A stretch of DNA of 64,000 nucleotides. It comes from Tetracentron sinense (lineage: Eukaryota > Streptophyta > Magnoliopsida > Trochodendrales > Trochodendraceae). The DNA is taken from assembly GCA_015143295.1 (NCBI GenBank), contig CM026554.1, positions 51,210,627 to 51,274,626 of the forward strand, in the 5' to 3' direction. The translations under genes and the position numbers were made by a program. Positions within the stretch are counted from its first letter, which is position 1. Every line of letters starts with the position of its first letter. Below the pieces are notes generated by a model. It saw nothing but the letters and a program-made list of their open reading frames with translations. It did not search any database and was not told the DNA's origin. This document shows, in pieces, positions 47,627 to 57,664 of this stretch.

Positions 47627-50600
47627 TTTATCGCCTAGGCAACGCCTCGCCTAGCCGGGGCTAATCGCCTAGACGCCTTGACTACACTGGTCAAAAAACC
47701 TACCTCTTCGTCTCCCAGTGAAACACCTTCCCTTCCCATAATTTGTCTTCCCAAAGAAATTGGGGTCCAAAAACGCCTAGGCGTCGGCCTTGACTACATT
47801 GTTTTTGACTTAAATAGAAGTGAAAGTTGGAGTTTATAGAGAGAGAGGCACGAAACCATAGGACAGCTCCTTGGATAGGAAGTTTCGCTGCTCGAAGTCT
47901 TCGGTTTTAAAGGCGTTTTACTTGAAAAATATGCGAGATGACGTGGCATAAAGGAGGAAGAAATAGAGAGCATTGAGGTATGCCACCTCATCACTCTATT
48001 TTCTTTAGTATAGATATAGAGAAGTTATAACCTTATAAGTAAAACCTTATAAATTTTAAAACCATCGAAGCAAAGGTAAATGAGCAAGAGGAGAGAATAC
48101 CTAGAGTTAGGGTGACAACGACGGCAACGGAGGTCCTCCGGGCTACAGGTATGGTTCTTCTTCCTTTCTCCTCTCTTCTTCCTTCTTTCTCCTCTTTTCT
48201 TTTTCTTTTTCTATTTCAGACCAAGTGAACACTAACAGGGTTTCATGAAAAAAAAAATTCAACAGTAAAAAAACCCAAAAAAATGGGTTTTCTTTTTCTC
48301 AATACGGATGTTTCGAAGATTTCGTCCGAAATATCGTGTGATATTTCAGATATTTCGATCGACATTTTCGAAAAATTGTAAAAATCAAAATACTTGGTCT
48401 AGATGTGTCAGGACCCTCCGAAATCGATAAATATCGTCGATATTTATGATATTTCGTCGAAATTTAGAACCTTGCATATACTTGTGGATATATATACAAC
48501 TACACATGTGAGTTCATGTCAAGAGTTGATGGATTCAATTACACGTAAATAGTTATATTAACAAGTCACACACATGTATAATAGGCTTCTAAGCATATGC
48601 ATATATGTATGACTGTATGAGTTGTGGAGTGGTATTTGTTTACATGCATTGACGTCGGCACACATGTCTATATAGAAATATGCATGCACAAGTACATAAT
48701 GCATGCATACACCAACCGGCCAACAATGCAAACGCACACATATGCATTCACGAAGATGGTAGATAAGATGTTAATATTAGCAGACTAGGTAAAAGGCCAT
48801 CTAACAAGGGTCTAATGGATTATTATGTATATTGAACCAAAGAACCATTGAATGATAGATTTATAATTCATTATGTGGATATAACCTTTTCACTATCAAA
48901 TTAAGGATATCATAGATGATGGATGAAACTTATGACAAATTTGGTCCAAGCAATTAGCCTCTCTCATATTATAAATTGCATTCTCAAGGACAAGAGCCTG
49001 AAGAGGACGTAGTTGTTTGGATTCCTTGTGTCACCCAATAATTAGTATATAGGAAGGTCCAATTCCACACAAAATATCTTGAAGTAGGTAAGTATTAAAA
49101 AAATCACATACTCCTTATGTTAATGAGGAAGTGATGTGATGACAAGGACCTATCGCTTTTGCAGACGCCAAATTTGGTATACACCTTTATGACCCCTAAA
49201 TACCTAATATCCAGCAAGAACATTCTTCATATCAAAGGTTTGGACCGCAACAAGAATGTCAGGAAGCATGAAGGCAGGTCCTATAAGAGTTGTGGTTTAG
49301 TTTTAGGTGCCCTTTACAAAGAGGAATAGCCTATTTGTTTAAGGCTCAATTCTGTTAACAACAACGAGAAACAAACCAAGGGTAGCATTTATAATGCGAT
49401 ATTCAATGGTGTGAGAAATATTGGAACTTCCCTATATTAAAACTTAGGAGAGTACATGTGATCCGTTAGCTGGGAATTTCTCAAATGGCGAAATTGGATG
49501 AGGTCATGTCATGAGTCTGCTTCCTTATCAATCCTTGTTTTTTTTTTTTTTTTTTCGGTAAATCTCAAATCATATCATAGATAAATTTGATTCAAAAGAT
49601 CAAAGAACGTACGATGAGTTTACAAGCACATACATTCAACAAAGAAAAGAAACAAGAACCAAGCGGGGAAAGAAAACAGAACCGCTCACTGGAATGGATG
49701 TAGTAACCCAAGGCCTCCTTTACATAAAGGGTCTCACCCCAACAAGCTACCCAAATCCACACCACCTTTACTAATTGCATTCCTTCTCAATCCTTGTTAA
49801 CAGATCCCCGTTGAATTATTTTAGGAGATCCCATTGGTTGAGACAAGGTAACTCACTTTCTCCTTTCATTTTCATTCTTTTTTCAGAGGACCCCAATAGG
49901 CTTTTTTCTAGAATTTAGGATTGAGTCTTAGAGTGCGTTTCAGTGGGGAGAGAGGATTGACAGTGTCTCGTCTCTAGTTCGCTAACGACACCTAGGTTTT
50001 GTGCAACGCATCTTGTCAAGCCTAGACAAATGCTACCAAAAGAGGTGGAAACTGAAACAAAGGAGATCATGAGAAAAGGAAGATGAGTCCAATTTAGATG
50101 AAATGGAAGCAAAATACATACGAATTTGGGAAAGAATATAAAAACAACAATTGCAAAAAGGCACTCCTCCATTCAAGTGAAAAATACTAGAAAACATCAC
50201 AACACTTCGGGATTTTTAGTTGAATTACTTCATTCCACAAGAAACTGGCTTATTTTAAGAGAGCATCCAAGTATCTATAAAATAAAACTCACTATGTATC
50301 AATTAAATTATCAATATATTTTGTAGTTAGCAAAATAAAATGAAGGACGCCGAAGGAAAGACATTCCTTTTTTTTGGGCCCAGTAAAGCAAGATCAATTT
50401 ATTGATAAGAAAAACGAACAACATAGAAGTGAACGAGTTAAAGGGATCACAAAAGGGTGAATCCAAAAGAACAAGGAAATAAGGAAAAGGAAACAACAAT
50501 TCTTCTCAAGAAGAAGAGAGCTCAAACCAACCCTAGAGTAGACACCTGGGTTGTAAGCTCCTCTTTCACCTACGAGGCTACGACAATCTAGACCCAAATC

Positions 50601-51917
50601 CTCAAAACATCCTTAATAGAGCACCAATGAAAAAGAATCTAAAAAATCCTCAAGCAAACATGCTCCTTAGACAAAACGATACCATCAAACACTCTACGAT
50701 TCCGTTCCTTCGATTGCAACCAAGCAAATGCCCCTAGACAACAAATTTTTGAATCTTCGTACATGTGGTGCTTCGAAGCTCACGCATCCGTAACAACACC
50801 ATCCAACAAATGGCTGTTTGTATCATAATCAACGTGATCAAATATCCAAAATCTAAAGGTTTTTCACAAAACATAAAAAGCAAGTGATAATTCCTAGGAT
50901 TTTGTTCAAAAGGGAGATACAAAGCTAGGTTCATAAGGGAGTGAACCAACAAAAGAGATGAAAGCCTAAAACCACCACAATATAAAGATTCATCAAAAGA
51001 AGCAATTGGAAACACTGATATCTTTACAGTATAATTGAAATTTAGTCTCAATGTACTTCATACCTTGTTTGTGTCAAGTTGATGGCCCATGAAATTAAAA
51101 GAATGCAAAATGACATGTACATAGGGATCCATACCATGAGACATACCACAAAAATATAAAAACTCCTACCTAAGCTAGTTGATCACTGGGAAATCAAGGT
51201 AACACAATTACTCCAACCTTAAGCCAAAAAAAAATCATATTCATCATCAAATAAAAACTGGATAGTAAGGATCTCCAAAAAAAAAGGGACAGCAACCGAG
51301 TAACTACATCAAATTATCAAAGCACCAGTGAAGCAACAAATTTGTCGTAAAGTACTGATTACAAAACACGACAAGAACCATCTAGCCCACTCAAATCTAT
51401 ACAGAAATAAGCCCAAAATTTCATGTCTAACCGATAACTCTAGCATTGTAAAACCCCAAATCCCAACAGAAATCAAAGAAATTCGTAACGAAACAAGAAC
51501 ACTTACAATTGCATATCCAACAGGATCCACCCCAAACTGCCGAATTGCCTCCTTCACGTCCCAATTCTGTGCAGCGGCACTTGAGTCCTGATAATATGCT
51601 GCTGCCGCCAATGCACCCGCCTGCACCGGTTGGTGGCCATACGCTACAGCCGCCTGCCCATCATAGCCCACATGGTTAGGAGGGTAGGAGCTCAAGGTGG
51701 CATAGGCGTCGATGCCCGGCGGCCGAAGGGCTGCTTCGAGACCCGCAACGTAGTGAACAGAAGGGAATCCATGGCTAGGGTTAGGGTTAGGGTTTTGGGG
51801 TTGGTGAGGGTAGTAAGGATTGGACGGTTGTGCTTCGTATAGTTGGGCGTATGGGTCTGTAGAAGGGTTAGGGTTTGGTGGGTATTGTTGCATTTCAGCC
51901 CATTTGCTGTAATCCAT
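37487..51917 (-). CDS. two-finger (U1-type C2H2) zinc-finger protein
   Basis: Two exons, complement(join(37487..38032, 51507..51917)), give 318 residues if joined directly. Exon 1 ends ATT|GTAAGT and exon 2 follows GTGCAG|GCC; both borders are phase 0. Exon 1 starts MDYSKWAEMQQYPPNPNP and is rich in Pro, Asn, Tyr and Gln. Exon 2 holds two fingers of the U1/matrin (zf-met) type: C187, C190, H203, H209 (WCEICKIDCN...HKLGKKH) and C281, C284, H297, H303 (ACAICNVVCN...HLAGQKH). Such fingers usually bind double-stranded or structured RNA; a nuclear RNA-binding role is inferred. Basic KKTKIVQ and KRRKLLEG patches could be nuclear signals. The pairing of exons rests on phase, strand and the family's Pro-rich N-terminus plus fingers. 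A further small exon inside the 13.5-kb intron cannot be excluded. I do not recognise a gene symbol. Confidence 0.75.
38907..41727 (+). mobile_element. Ty1/Copia-type LTR retrotransposon, non-autonomous, broken
   Basis: Two 523-bp LTRs (38907-39429 and 41205-41727) begin TGTTGGAATTTGG and end CCCACAACA. A TGGTATCAGAGC primer site (initiator-Met tRNA) follows the left LTR. The flanks read GAACT and AAACT, a near-match 5-bp target duplication. The interior (1.8 kb) carries Copia gag with a CCHC zinc knuckle (CYHCKELGHFKREC) and a protease/pre-integrase-like region (DSGASCHI). No integrase, reverse transcriptase or RNase H is recognisable, so it could only have moved with help. The gene region also has a few breaks. 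I count about 31 differences between the LTRs (about 6%), suggesting an age of roughly 2-6 million years depending on the rate. It lies in the intron antisense to the zinc-finger gene. Confidence 0.9.
43199..44718. mobile_element. composite hAT-type element with 8-bp target duplication and CGTATCGGT arrays
   Basis: The inverted ends GGTTCAAAATATCGGTATCG and (reverse complement of the right end) AGTTCAAAATATCGATACG are flanked by perfect ATGATCAT at 43191-43198 and 44719-44726. Both subterminal regions are made of GTATCGG motifs. The right one has seven tandem decamers plus two inverted ones. A diverged foldback MITE (about 44090-44400: GTGAATCTTAAGCACAGTTA and inverted AACTGTAGTTAAGATTCACT) is nested inside. 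No transposase frame is present. Confidence 0.88.
44533..44622. repeat. decamer array GCGTATCGGT, seven direct plus two inverted
   Basis: Seven head-to-tail decamers (GCGTATCGGT or GAGTATCGGT) at 44533-44602 are followed by two inverted copies ACCGATACGC at 44603-44622. Confidence 0.95.
45262..45579. mobile_element. hAT-type MITE with 8-bp target duplication, AATTCGGGAATAATTC motifs
   Basis: The inverted ends are CATAGTGACAAA and TTTGTCACTATG. Perfect ACCCAAGG repeats flank it at 45254-45261 and 45580-45587. The inner DNA iterates GAATAATTCG/GAAATTC motifs. Copies of the family also occur at 1-196 and 27870-28401. Confidence 0.9.
45840..46196 (+). mobile_element. LINE (L1-type) 3' remnant
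   Basis: The frame FLPGAIAWALWKKRNKRVFEG is the typical end of plant L1 reverse transcriptases. It is followed by a T-rich 3' part ending CTTTTACTGATC plus poly(A). A run of 14 G lies near 46022-46035. Confidence 0.6.
46740..47802. mobile_element. fragments of a CGCCTAGGCG-rich hAT-like family and a GAGTCGACTC-rich family
   Basis: Three right-end-like sequences, GCCTTGACTACACTG (about 46807 and 47675) and GCCTTGACTACATTG (about 47788), each follow CGCCTAGGCG-type palindromes. Between them, 47060-47195 is built of CGAGTCGACTCG/CTCGACCGAG motifs ending CCAAGTTTTAATACTAG. An (AT)n run lies at about 47588-47622. Left ends and target duplications were not found. Confidence 0.5.
48270..48475. repeat. 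ATATTTCG/CGAAATAT-rich repeat
   Basis: Iterated TTTCG, GATATTTCG and CGTCGATATTT motifs in both orientations end TCGTCGAAATTTAGAACC. The pattern resembles the other motif-iterated element ends here. Termini not established. Confidence 0.4.
50372..50760 (-). mobile_element. LINE (L1-type) 3' remnant
   Basis: On the minus strand the frame LGAFAWLQSKERNRRVFDGI resembles the end of plant L1 reverse transcriptases. The DNA then runs to TTGATCTTGCTTTACTGGG and a short A run (poly(T) at 50368-50375 on the plus strand). Confidence 0.5.
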
Positions 51918-51950
51918 TGAAAATATGTTTCATTCAGAGTGAAATGGAGT

Positions 51951-52044
51951 TAGAGAGAGAGAGAGAGAGAGAGAGAAGTCCCTCTGAATTCAAGATTCTC
52001 TGTTCTTTATTTCCTGTAGAGAGAGAGAGAGAGAGAGAGAGAGG
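51951..52044. repeat. two GA microsatellites in the zinc-finger gene leader
   Basis: (GA)n blocks at about 51951-51976 and 52017-52044 lie just upstream of the ATG (51917, minus strand), where they read as CT-rich leader. Confidence 0.9.
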
Positions 52045-54368
52045 GCATATGGGGTTTGTTATGGAGAGCCAGAAATGAAGGTGAGGATTCAATTGGCTAT
52101 TCTAAGTTAAACTGGGGAGTGATATTAGCTTGTCCTACGCCTACCCTACGTAAGGACTAAGATGCCCCTTTCAGCCAGAAATCTTTGCCGGAGCTCTTGT
52201 GTAGGTTTGTGACCATGTCTACGTAGCAGGGGTGTCAATGGGCTGGCGGGCGATTAAATAGTTGGGGCGGGCTTGGCATAGAATCTTAGGCCCAGGCCCG
52301 TTATGCTATACTTCTAGCCTGCTTGCCTCAACCTGTAAAGGTCCCTTGATTAAAAAATCCCAAAAGGCGAAAACAGAAACAGCTAGGATATTTTTCCACA
52401 GGCGCAAATTGGGGCTAGCACGTGGATAAGTTTCATATTTTGAACAATTAAAATAAAATAATTTCTCATAATGTTTGACATTTGTTTGCCCCAGTTTGCG
52501 ATTGGGGCTAGCATCCGGCACAAACTTGAACCATTGACACCCCTATGTCTAAGTCGTTTGACACAAATAGGGGTGTCAAAAGGCTGAGGCCAGAGCAGTG
52601 CCTACTTCTTACCAGGCCCGGTCCTCACCAACAAAGGTCAAACTTAGCCCGGTCCTACCCTCAAGGCCTAATAGAAAAGTAATTTCTTTTTTTAAAAGCA
52701 GCGGTGTCACCAGCTACCAACCTTACATCAACCAGCCTTTCATTTGCTTACTTCTAATAAATTGGTTTTTATGATTGAAAATCTCATTATCTCAAAGTTA
52801 AAGAAGGTCGTTATCAAGAATGCTAACCCATAAGGCAGATTTTTTTCAGACCTATAAAACTTTGGGATTTAATTAATTTTCATTTCGGCGTTAATTACAT
52901 TCTTCTTTTTTTCCAAAATATGTATCTGGATTTTTTTTCCAAAAATTGCATTTCTAAGTTTGTAATGACAAAGCGATGCCTTTGACCTTGATAGGGTGCA
53001 AATTAAATGCCATACTTAGTTTTTTCCACTTTATGACAAAGCAGCTGCAAGTGCCATCCACTAGACAACCAAATTTAACAAATCAAGAGAAGGGCTTGTT
53101 TTGCTGTAACAATAATTAATCTAAGAAAATAAGATTTACATACTACATGAAATTGAAATTGTTACTCACCACTGCTCTCAAAATGGCCATGGGCTTGACC
53201 CTGTTGAGACCCACATGGACCTCCCTATACTGTTGACTGGAACCCATATGAACTAATAAAATTGGTCCTTTATCACACACGCGCGCGCAGAGAGAGAGAG
53301 AGAGAGAGAGACTTGTGGAGCATAGTCACCAGAATAAAGATATATGAGTACTTCTAGTCTACTAAGTTAAAGAAAGAAAAAGACATCAGCACATAGAAGA
53401 GATGGGTTGTCATTTCCTATGGTAGATGACTAAACAACCACCTGTGCTCACATGCCACTTCAAAAACCAATCATTTCCGTCCAATCTTCAAAACTCAAAG
53501 TTCCCCAAATACCTATTAAGTTCTCTTTAATTACATAAGCAGAATACTTGATAATCTGTATTCCTTCTTCATCTTCTTTTCCCTTAATTTAAAGTTCTCA
53601 AAAGATTAATGATAGATTAGTATATCTCCTCATTCATTTCAGAACAAACAAAACCATCCATCTTTCATTTTAGAAATAGAACTCAAAACCCATCAATTTT
53701 ATTTACTTAAGTAGTAGGTGACAGAATTCAGTATCTTGAAGAGGCTACAATCTGAAAAGAAAATCCCAAAGCAAGGTTCAATCAAAATCAACCAAGAGAC
53801 TCCAGTTTATGTTACTCCAGGCAGTAATGGTACACAAACAGGGAGCCCCGTCTATGAGCTAGCTCAATAGCCACTCACTCAACTACCACAAGAACTGTTA
53901 TGGACTACTTCCATCTTAACTGGTCTTTCGTAAAAATCCAGAGAGAAATAAGCAGAGAAGAGTGCGATGTGAGTTCAAGAAATCTAAGATATGAGGCTCA
54001 ATCCCACTATAGAAAGAACAAAAATTAAGTAATATAAGTTCATATCAATATTTCTGATGGGAGATACAGTACAAGAAGAGCACAAGATTCAATTATAGTA
54101 TCGAAGTTCCTAAATGAAACATATCAATGAACTTGAAATATGCAACAATGTAGATTTATTCTCAGACCAATAGAGAAAACAAAAGAAAAGGGCAAAAGTT
54201 AAAATCATGAATGACAAAAACTGCTACTTAAAGACCATAAGCAGCAAATGGAACTGTTACCGCAGTACGGCATATCCTTCAGTCTGTAAAGAATGAATGA
54301 AAGAATATCCAACAACTTGTCTATACACTCTTGCATCTTCATGGGAACCATGACTAGAATCAAAATTT
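52045..54368. other. intergenic DNA between the two zinc-finger genes
   Basis: It holds the hAT-like element at 52227-52544 and a further AGGGGTGTCAAAAGGCTGAG end near 52570 with GCCCGGTCCT motifs (to about 52690). A CACGCGCGCG(AG)n microsatellite lies at about 53273-53312. From about 53700 the sequence is compatible with the ZAT 3'UTR. No gene is visible. Confidence 0.45.
52227..52544. mobile_element. hAT-like MITE with GGGGTGTCAA ends
   Basis: CAGGGGTGTCAATGGG at the left and CCATTGACACCCCT at the right are inverted. The interior has GGGCGGGC/GGCCCAGGCCCG and GCGCAAATTGGGGC motifs. Flanking 8-mers do not match. Confidence 0.55.
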
Positions 54369-56090
54369 TCAGCTAGAGATCAGACCCACCAGTGGCTCAT
54401 GGTTGCAGTTACTTCCAACCCAACATGGCTTGAACCCAACATGGACATTGGTCTCTTCCTCCATAGGAGCAGGGAGATTAAGATCGAGTAGATCACGAAT
54501 CACAGGAAGCTGCTTTTGAATTACAATTGTCTGATTGCCTCTGGCATCAGAACCCCCAACCAAATGGGACCTCTTGTGACCACCCAAAGCTTGGCCTGAT
54601 GCAAAAACCTTACGGCAGAAAGGGCATTCGTGCCCTTTACTATTCTTAGACCCTTTACATTTCTCAGCATTTCCACCTACATCCTGATCAATTGGGTTCT
54701 TAATTATGCAAGATTTGATATACTTACTGTCAGCTGTAGGCTCAGGAGAAATGTTGGTCTCAATGCTGTTTTCACTGCTCTCAATTTTCGATGCAAAGCA
54801 GCCACCGATCTTTTTATGGCTCGCTCTGTGTCCTCCAAGAGCCTGGTAAGAGTGGAAGATTTTGTTGCAGGTCGTGCACTCGAATTTGCTTTTCTTATGA
54901 GCATCCTTGCAGATTTCGGAGTCGGAAGCATCATATTTTATAAGCTTGAAGGTATTTCCTCCCAATTCAGGATAGTAAGCATCACTCCTGGTTCTCTTGC
55001 TTGAATTATACTTCCTGGATCCCAAATCATCATGATTGAATCCAATTTCCTTGATCAAATCCTTCCCCAATTCAGCTTCAGTACACTTGACTTTGTTTTC
55101 ATTACATAAATCCTTCTCCAATTCAGCATTAGACGCCTCAAATCCGGATTCATGATCCAGTTTAGGATTCTTAAGTTCATCATCCCTGAGAAAACCATCA
55201 ACAGAAACTTCCAATTCGACCTTCTTAACATCATCCCTCAAAAACTCAGAACCAGAAACAGCAAAGTCAGATCTTTCCATCTCGAATCGAACATTATCAG
55301 AATCCGAAAGGCGATATTCTAATTTCTTATCTATTGGTTTCTTTATCTTCACAGTCTCACCACCATTAAGGACAAAAATTTTACCTTCTTTTTTAGTAAT
55401 TTGCTTATCTAGACATGATGATCTAGCTTCTAAAACCAAAGAATTATTATCAGAAGACTCTCTAGAAGAATTCAACCCACCCCAATGACCCACATCCTTA
55501 GACAACATCATCAAACACATAGCTACCTCTTCTTGTTCTTGCTCAATCTTAGAGACAGATGTAGAAGCAATTGCAAAAGAAAAAGAAGTTTTATTAGTCT
55601 TGTACCTCGTTCTTCTCGATCTTTGCCTCCGTCTCGGAGCGGCGGCTTCATTGACAGATTGGCTGTCCATGACTAGCTTCTGGTTGGAACTAGTCCCTGA
55701 ATCATCCTCAATTGTGTTGGAAATTCTATCTCTCTCTGAGTGACACCTCATGTGACCAAAAAGAGCTTTCCATGACTGAAACCCTTTACCACACTCTTTA
55801 CAAACCTTCTCTTGCCATAAATTTCCATTGCTTGAATCTGATAGTCTCCAAGTTTTCTTGGGGTTCTCTCTAAGGCCATAACTAGAATGGCCGCCAGATT
55901 CAAAACCCATGTAGCTGTTACTGCTGCTTCCACCACTAGCAGACGAGACCTTCCTCTTACTGAGCTTCTCCTCTGTTTCAGCCGAGTTCATGGTCATATG
56001 AGACCTCATGTGACCTCCTAAGGATCTCCCACAGAGGAAACTCTTCTTGCAGAACTTGCATACATGATTCTGTTCTTGGTGTTCTTTCAT
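54369..56090 (-). CDS. C2H2 zinc-finger transcriptional repressor, ZAT-like, four fingers with EAR motif
   Basis: One exon, 573 residues; the ATG at 56090 opens MKEHQEQNHVCKFC. Four plant C2H2 fingers are visible: C11, C14, H27, H31 (GRSLGGHMRSH); C97, C100, H113, H117 (WKALFGHMRCH); a third near 410-432 (FECTTCNKIF..YQALGGHRASH); and a fourth near 487-509 (HECPFCRKVF..GQALGGHKRSH). The last two have the plant-specific QALGGH DNA-contact helix. Fingers one and two have variants (SLGGH, ALFGH). A basic RRRQRSRR patch may be a nuclear signal. Near the C-terminus LLDLNLPAP (about 534-542) is an EAR repression motif of the DLNLP type. Family members are intronless nuclear repressors, often stress- or development-related; the target is unknown. 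The 5' flank has CT-rich leader sequence near 56525-56550. Confidence 0.9.
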   Translation of the reverse strand: MKEHQEQNHVCKFCKKSFLCGRSLGGHMRSHMTMNSAETEEKLSKRKVSSASGGSSSNSYMGFESGGHSSYGLRENPKKTWRLSDSSNGNLWQEKVCKECGKGFQSWKALFGHMRCHSERDRISNTIEDDSGTSSNQKLVMDSQSVNEAAAPRRRQRSRRTRYKTNKTSFSFAIASTSVSKIEQEQEEVAMCLMMLSKDVGHWGGLNSSRESSDNNSLVLEARSSCLDKQITKKEGKIFVLNGGETVKIKKPIDKKLEYRLSDSDNVRFEMERSDFAVSGSEFLRDDVKKVELEVSVDGFLRDDELKNPKLDHESGFEASNAELEKDLCNENKVKCTEAELGKDLIKEIGFNHDDLGSRKYNSSKRTRSDAYYPELGGNTFKLIKYDASDSEICKDAHKKSKFECTTCNKIFHSYQALGGHRASHKKIGGCFASKIESSENSIETNISPEPTADSKYIKSCIIKNPIDQDVGGNAEKCKGSKNSKGHECPFCRKVFASGQALGGHKRSHLVGGSDARGNQTIVIQKQLPVIRDLLDLNLPAPMEEETNVHVGFKPCWVGSNCNHEPLVGLISS

Positions 56091-56890
56091 CGATTACTCA
56101 GAAATCAACGAAACCCAGATCAAAAGACCAAATGAACACTCAAATCTGATGGCCAAATTTGCAAGAATGCTGAAATTCTATTACGCTGTCCATCAAGACG
56201 ACCTAAATGCTTAAGAAACAGGGGAACCCAGAAAACCCCAGATCAGAAAACCAAAGTAGAGCTCAAATCTAACAAGAAAATTTGATCAGATCATGGGTTT
56301 TTTTCTTGCTTTTCTCCAACTGATCAAAGAAGAAACCATACTCAAATTTCGTAGTGTTCATGAGCAAGAACAAGATCTGAAGCACAAGCCCACTGAATTT
56401 GATCTCCCTTCTCTCACTCTTATTCTCTTGGTAGTTTAAACTCAAATTTGAAGAAATGGATCTGAGAGCTTTGTTGGCTAATGATGACGATGAACAGGCC
56501 ACACACACAAAAATTAAAGTGCTCTGTCTCTCTCTCTATCTTCTCTCTCTTGTGGTATGCTATATTTGGAGGAGAAATCCATGCATGGAAGCAAGGCAGC
56601 AACTAGCAAGGATAAAAAAGGAAAAAAACAGAAAGGAAAGATAGCATCACGTGCTCAGGTGAGAATCATACGCCGGCCCATCCAACGGCCATGATTTCTC
56701 CATTTTAGCATCCTGGTGAGAGCCCTACTTAGACTAACTGCCCCCAAACTATCCCTTCATTTGTCTTCCTCTTTTCCACACACAGCTAACAGGTTCCAAT
56801 CCCCAACTGTTGCTCTTTGGGACCTTCTCAGTTTCCTCATATTCTATATTTATATTAATATGCATACATCACAGATTTTCATAATACATA
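56091..56890. other. upstream region of the ZAT-like gene
   Basis: Probable leader with CT-rich tract (about 56520-56552), then AT-rich DNA. No gene or element recognised. Confidence 0.4.
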
Positions 56891-57361
56891 CTAGCAAAAA
56901 CCCCGTGCCATACACGGGATAAAAAGAAACCATTAAATTTTATAGGAAGGTAAGTATTTAAACCATGCGATGTTTGTAATTCCAAGTGACTGGACCGTAT
57001 CTACCCGACCTTATCAAAACACAAACGGCATTTTAGGGATCAGAAAGTTAGGAGACGTGATAAGTGTTGATGAGAGAAAAGTGGAGTGAAGGTTGCAACT
57101 ATTGGGACCAACATGTCTCACACACACCCTCTTTCCCCTAAAATCTCTCCAATAATTTTTTAATTTCACTTATCAGAATCCCTTAAAATCTCTCCAATAA
57201 ATTTTGAATTGATAGGGAGACATGAGAGAAAAAAAGAGAGAGTTAACAGTTGAGATTAAAAAGGTGCCACATGGCATCCTAGGATTGAACGTCTAGGATT
57301 CGAGAGATTGGAGTTTGGAGAGTAGGGAGAAAGTCTTATTTCTTTTATATTATAGTATAGA
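56891..57361 (-). mobile_element. non-autonomous Helitron, complete ends
   Basis: On the minus strand it starts A|TCTATACTATAATATAAAAG (57361) and ends with the hairpin CCCGTGTATGGCACGGGG, then GTTTTTGCTAG|T (56891). TC start, hairpin, CTAG end and insertion between host A and T are all present. At 471 bp it is too short to code for RepHel. Confidence 0.8.
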
Positions 57362-57664
57362 TATGGGAAGAGATCCGTAGACATATGAAAAAAAAAAACA
57401 TATAAATTCACATATACTTACAATCGATGGATCTCCCGATCTAATGGTTATAATCGTGCATCATTTTATATCTACAAGGAAATTTAAGAAAATTTAATAT
57501 TTTTTAAAAAATCGTCTCTATCTTCGGTTTCTTAAAGAGAAAATACGTTCTCCTCTCTCTCCACTCTGACATTCTCTCTGTAGCACCCTTTCATATTTTG
57601 GCCGATTTCAGCTTCTTCTCCGGCGAATTTCGGCCAACATAGGTATTTTTAATTCTTTTTTGTC

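Larger units (their letters stand above)
38033..51506 (-). other. 13.5-kb intron of the zinc-finger gene, filled with transposons
   Basis: No host coding exon was recognised between the two exons. The intron holds a Copia-type element (38907-41727), a composite hAT element (43199-44718), a hAT MITE (45262-45579), LINE tails (45840-46196 and 50372-50760), fragments with CGCCTAGGCG and GAGTCGACTC motifs (46.7-47.8 kb) and an ATATTTCG-rich repeat (48.27-48.48 kb). The stretches 38040-38906, 41728-43198 and 48480-50370 look like plain AT-rich intron. A single A|TCTATACTAAAG Helitron-like 5' end sits at 48014 (minus) without a matching 3' end. Confidence 0.65.

Noticed and set aside
47999-48014. 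A full Helitron ending at 48014
   Set aside because: Only the 5' end is convincing; no hairpin plus CTAG partner was found.
51770-51800. Interstitial telomere repeat
   Set aside because: The repeat is in frame in the first exon of the zinc-finger gene and encodes Asn-Pro repeats.
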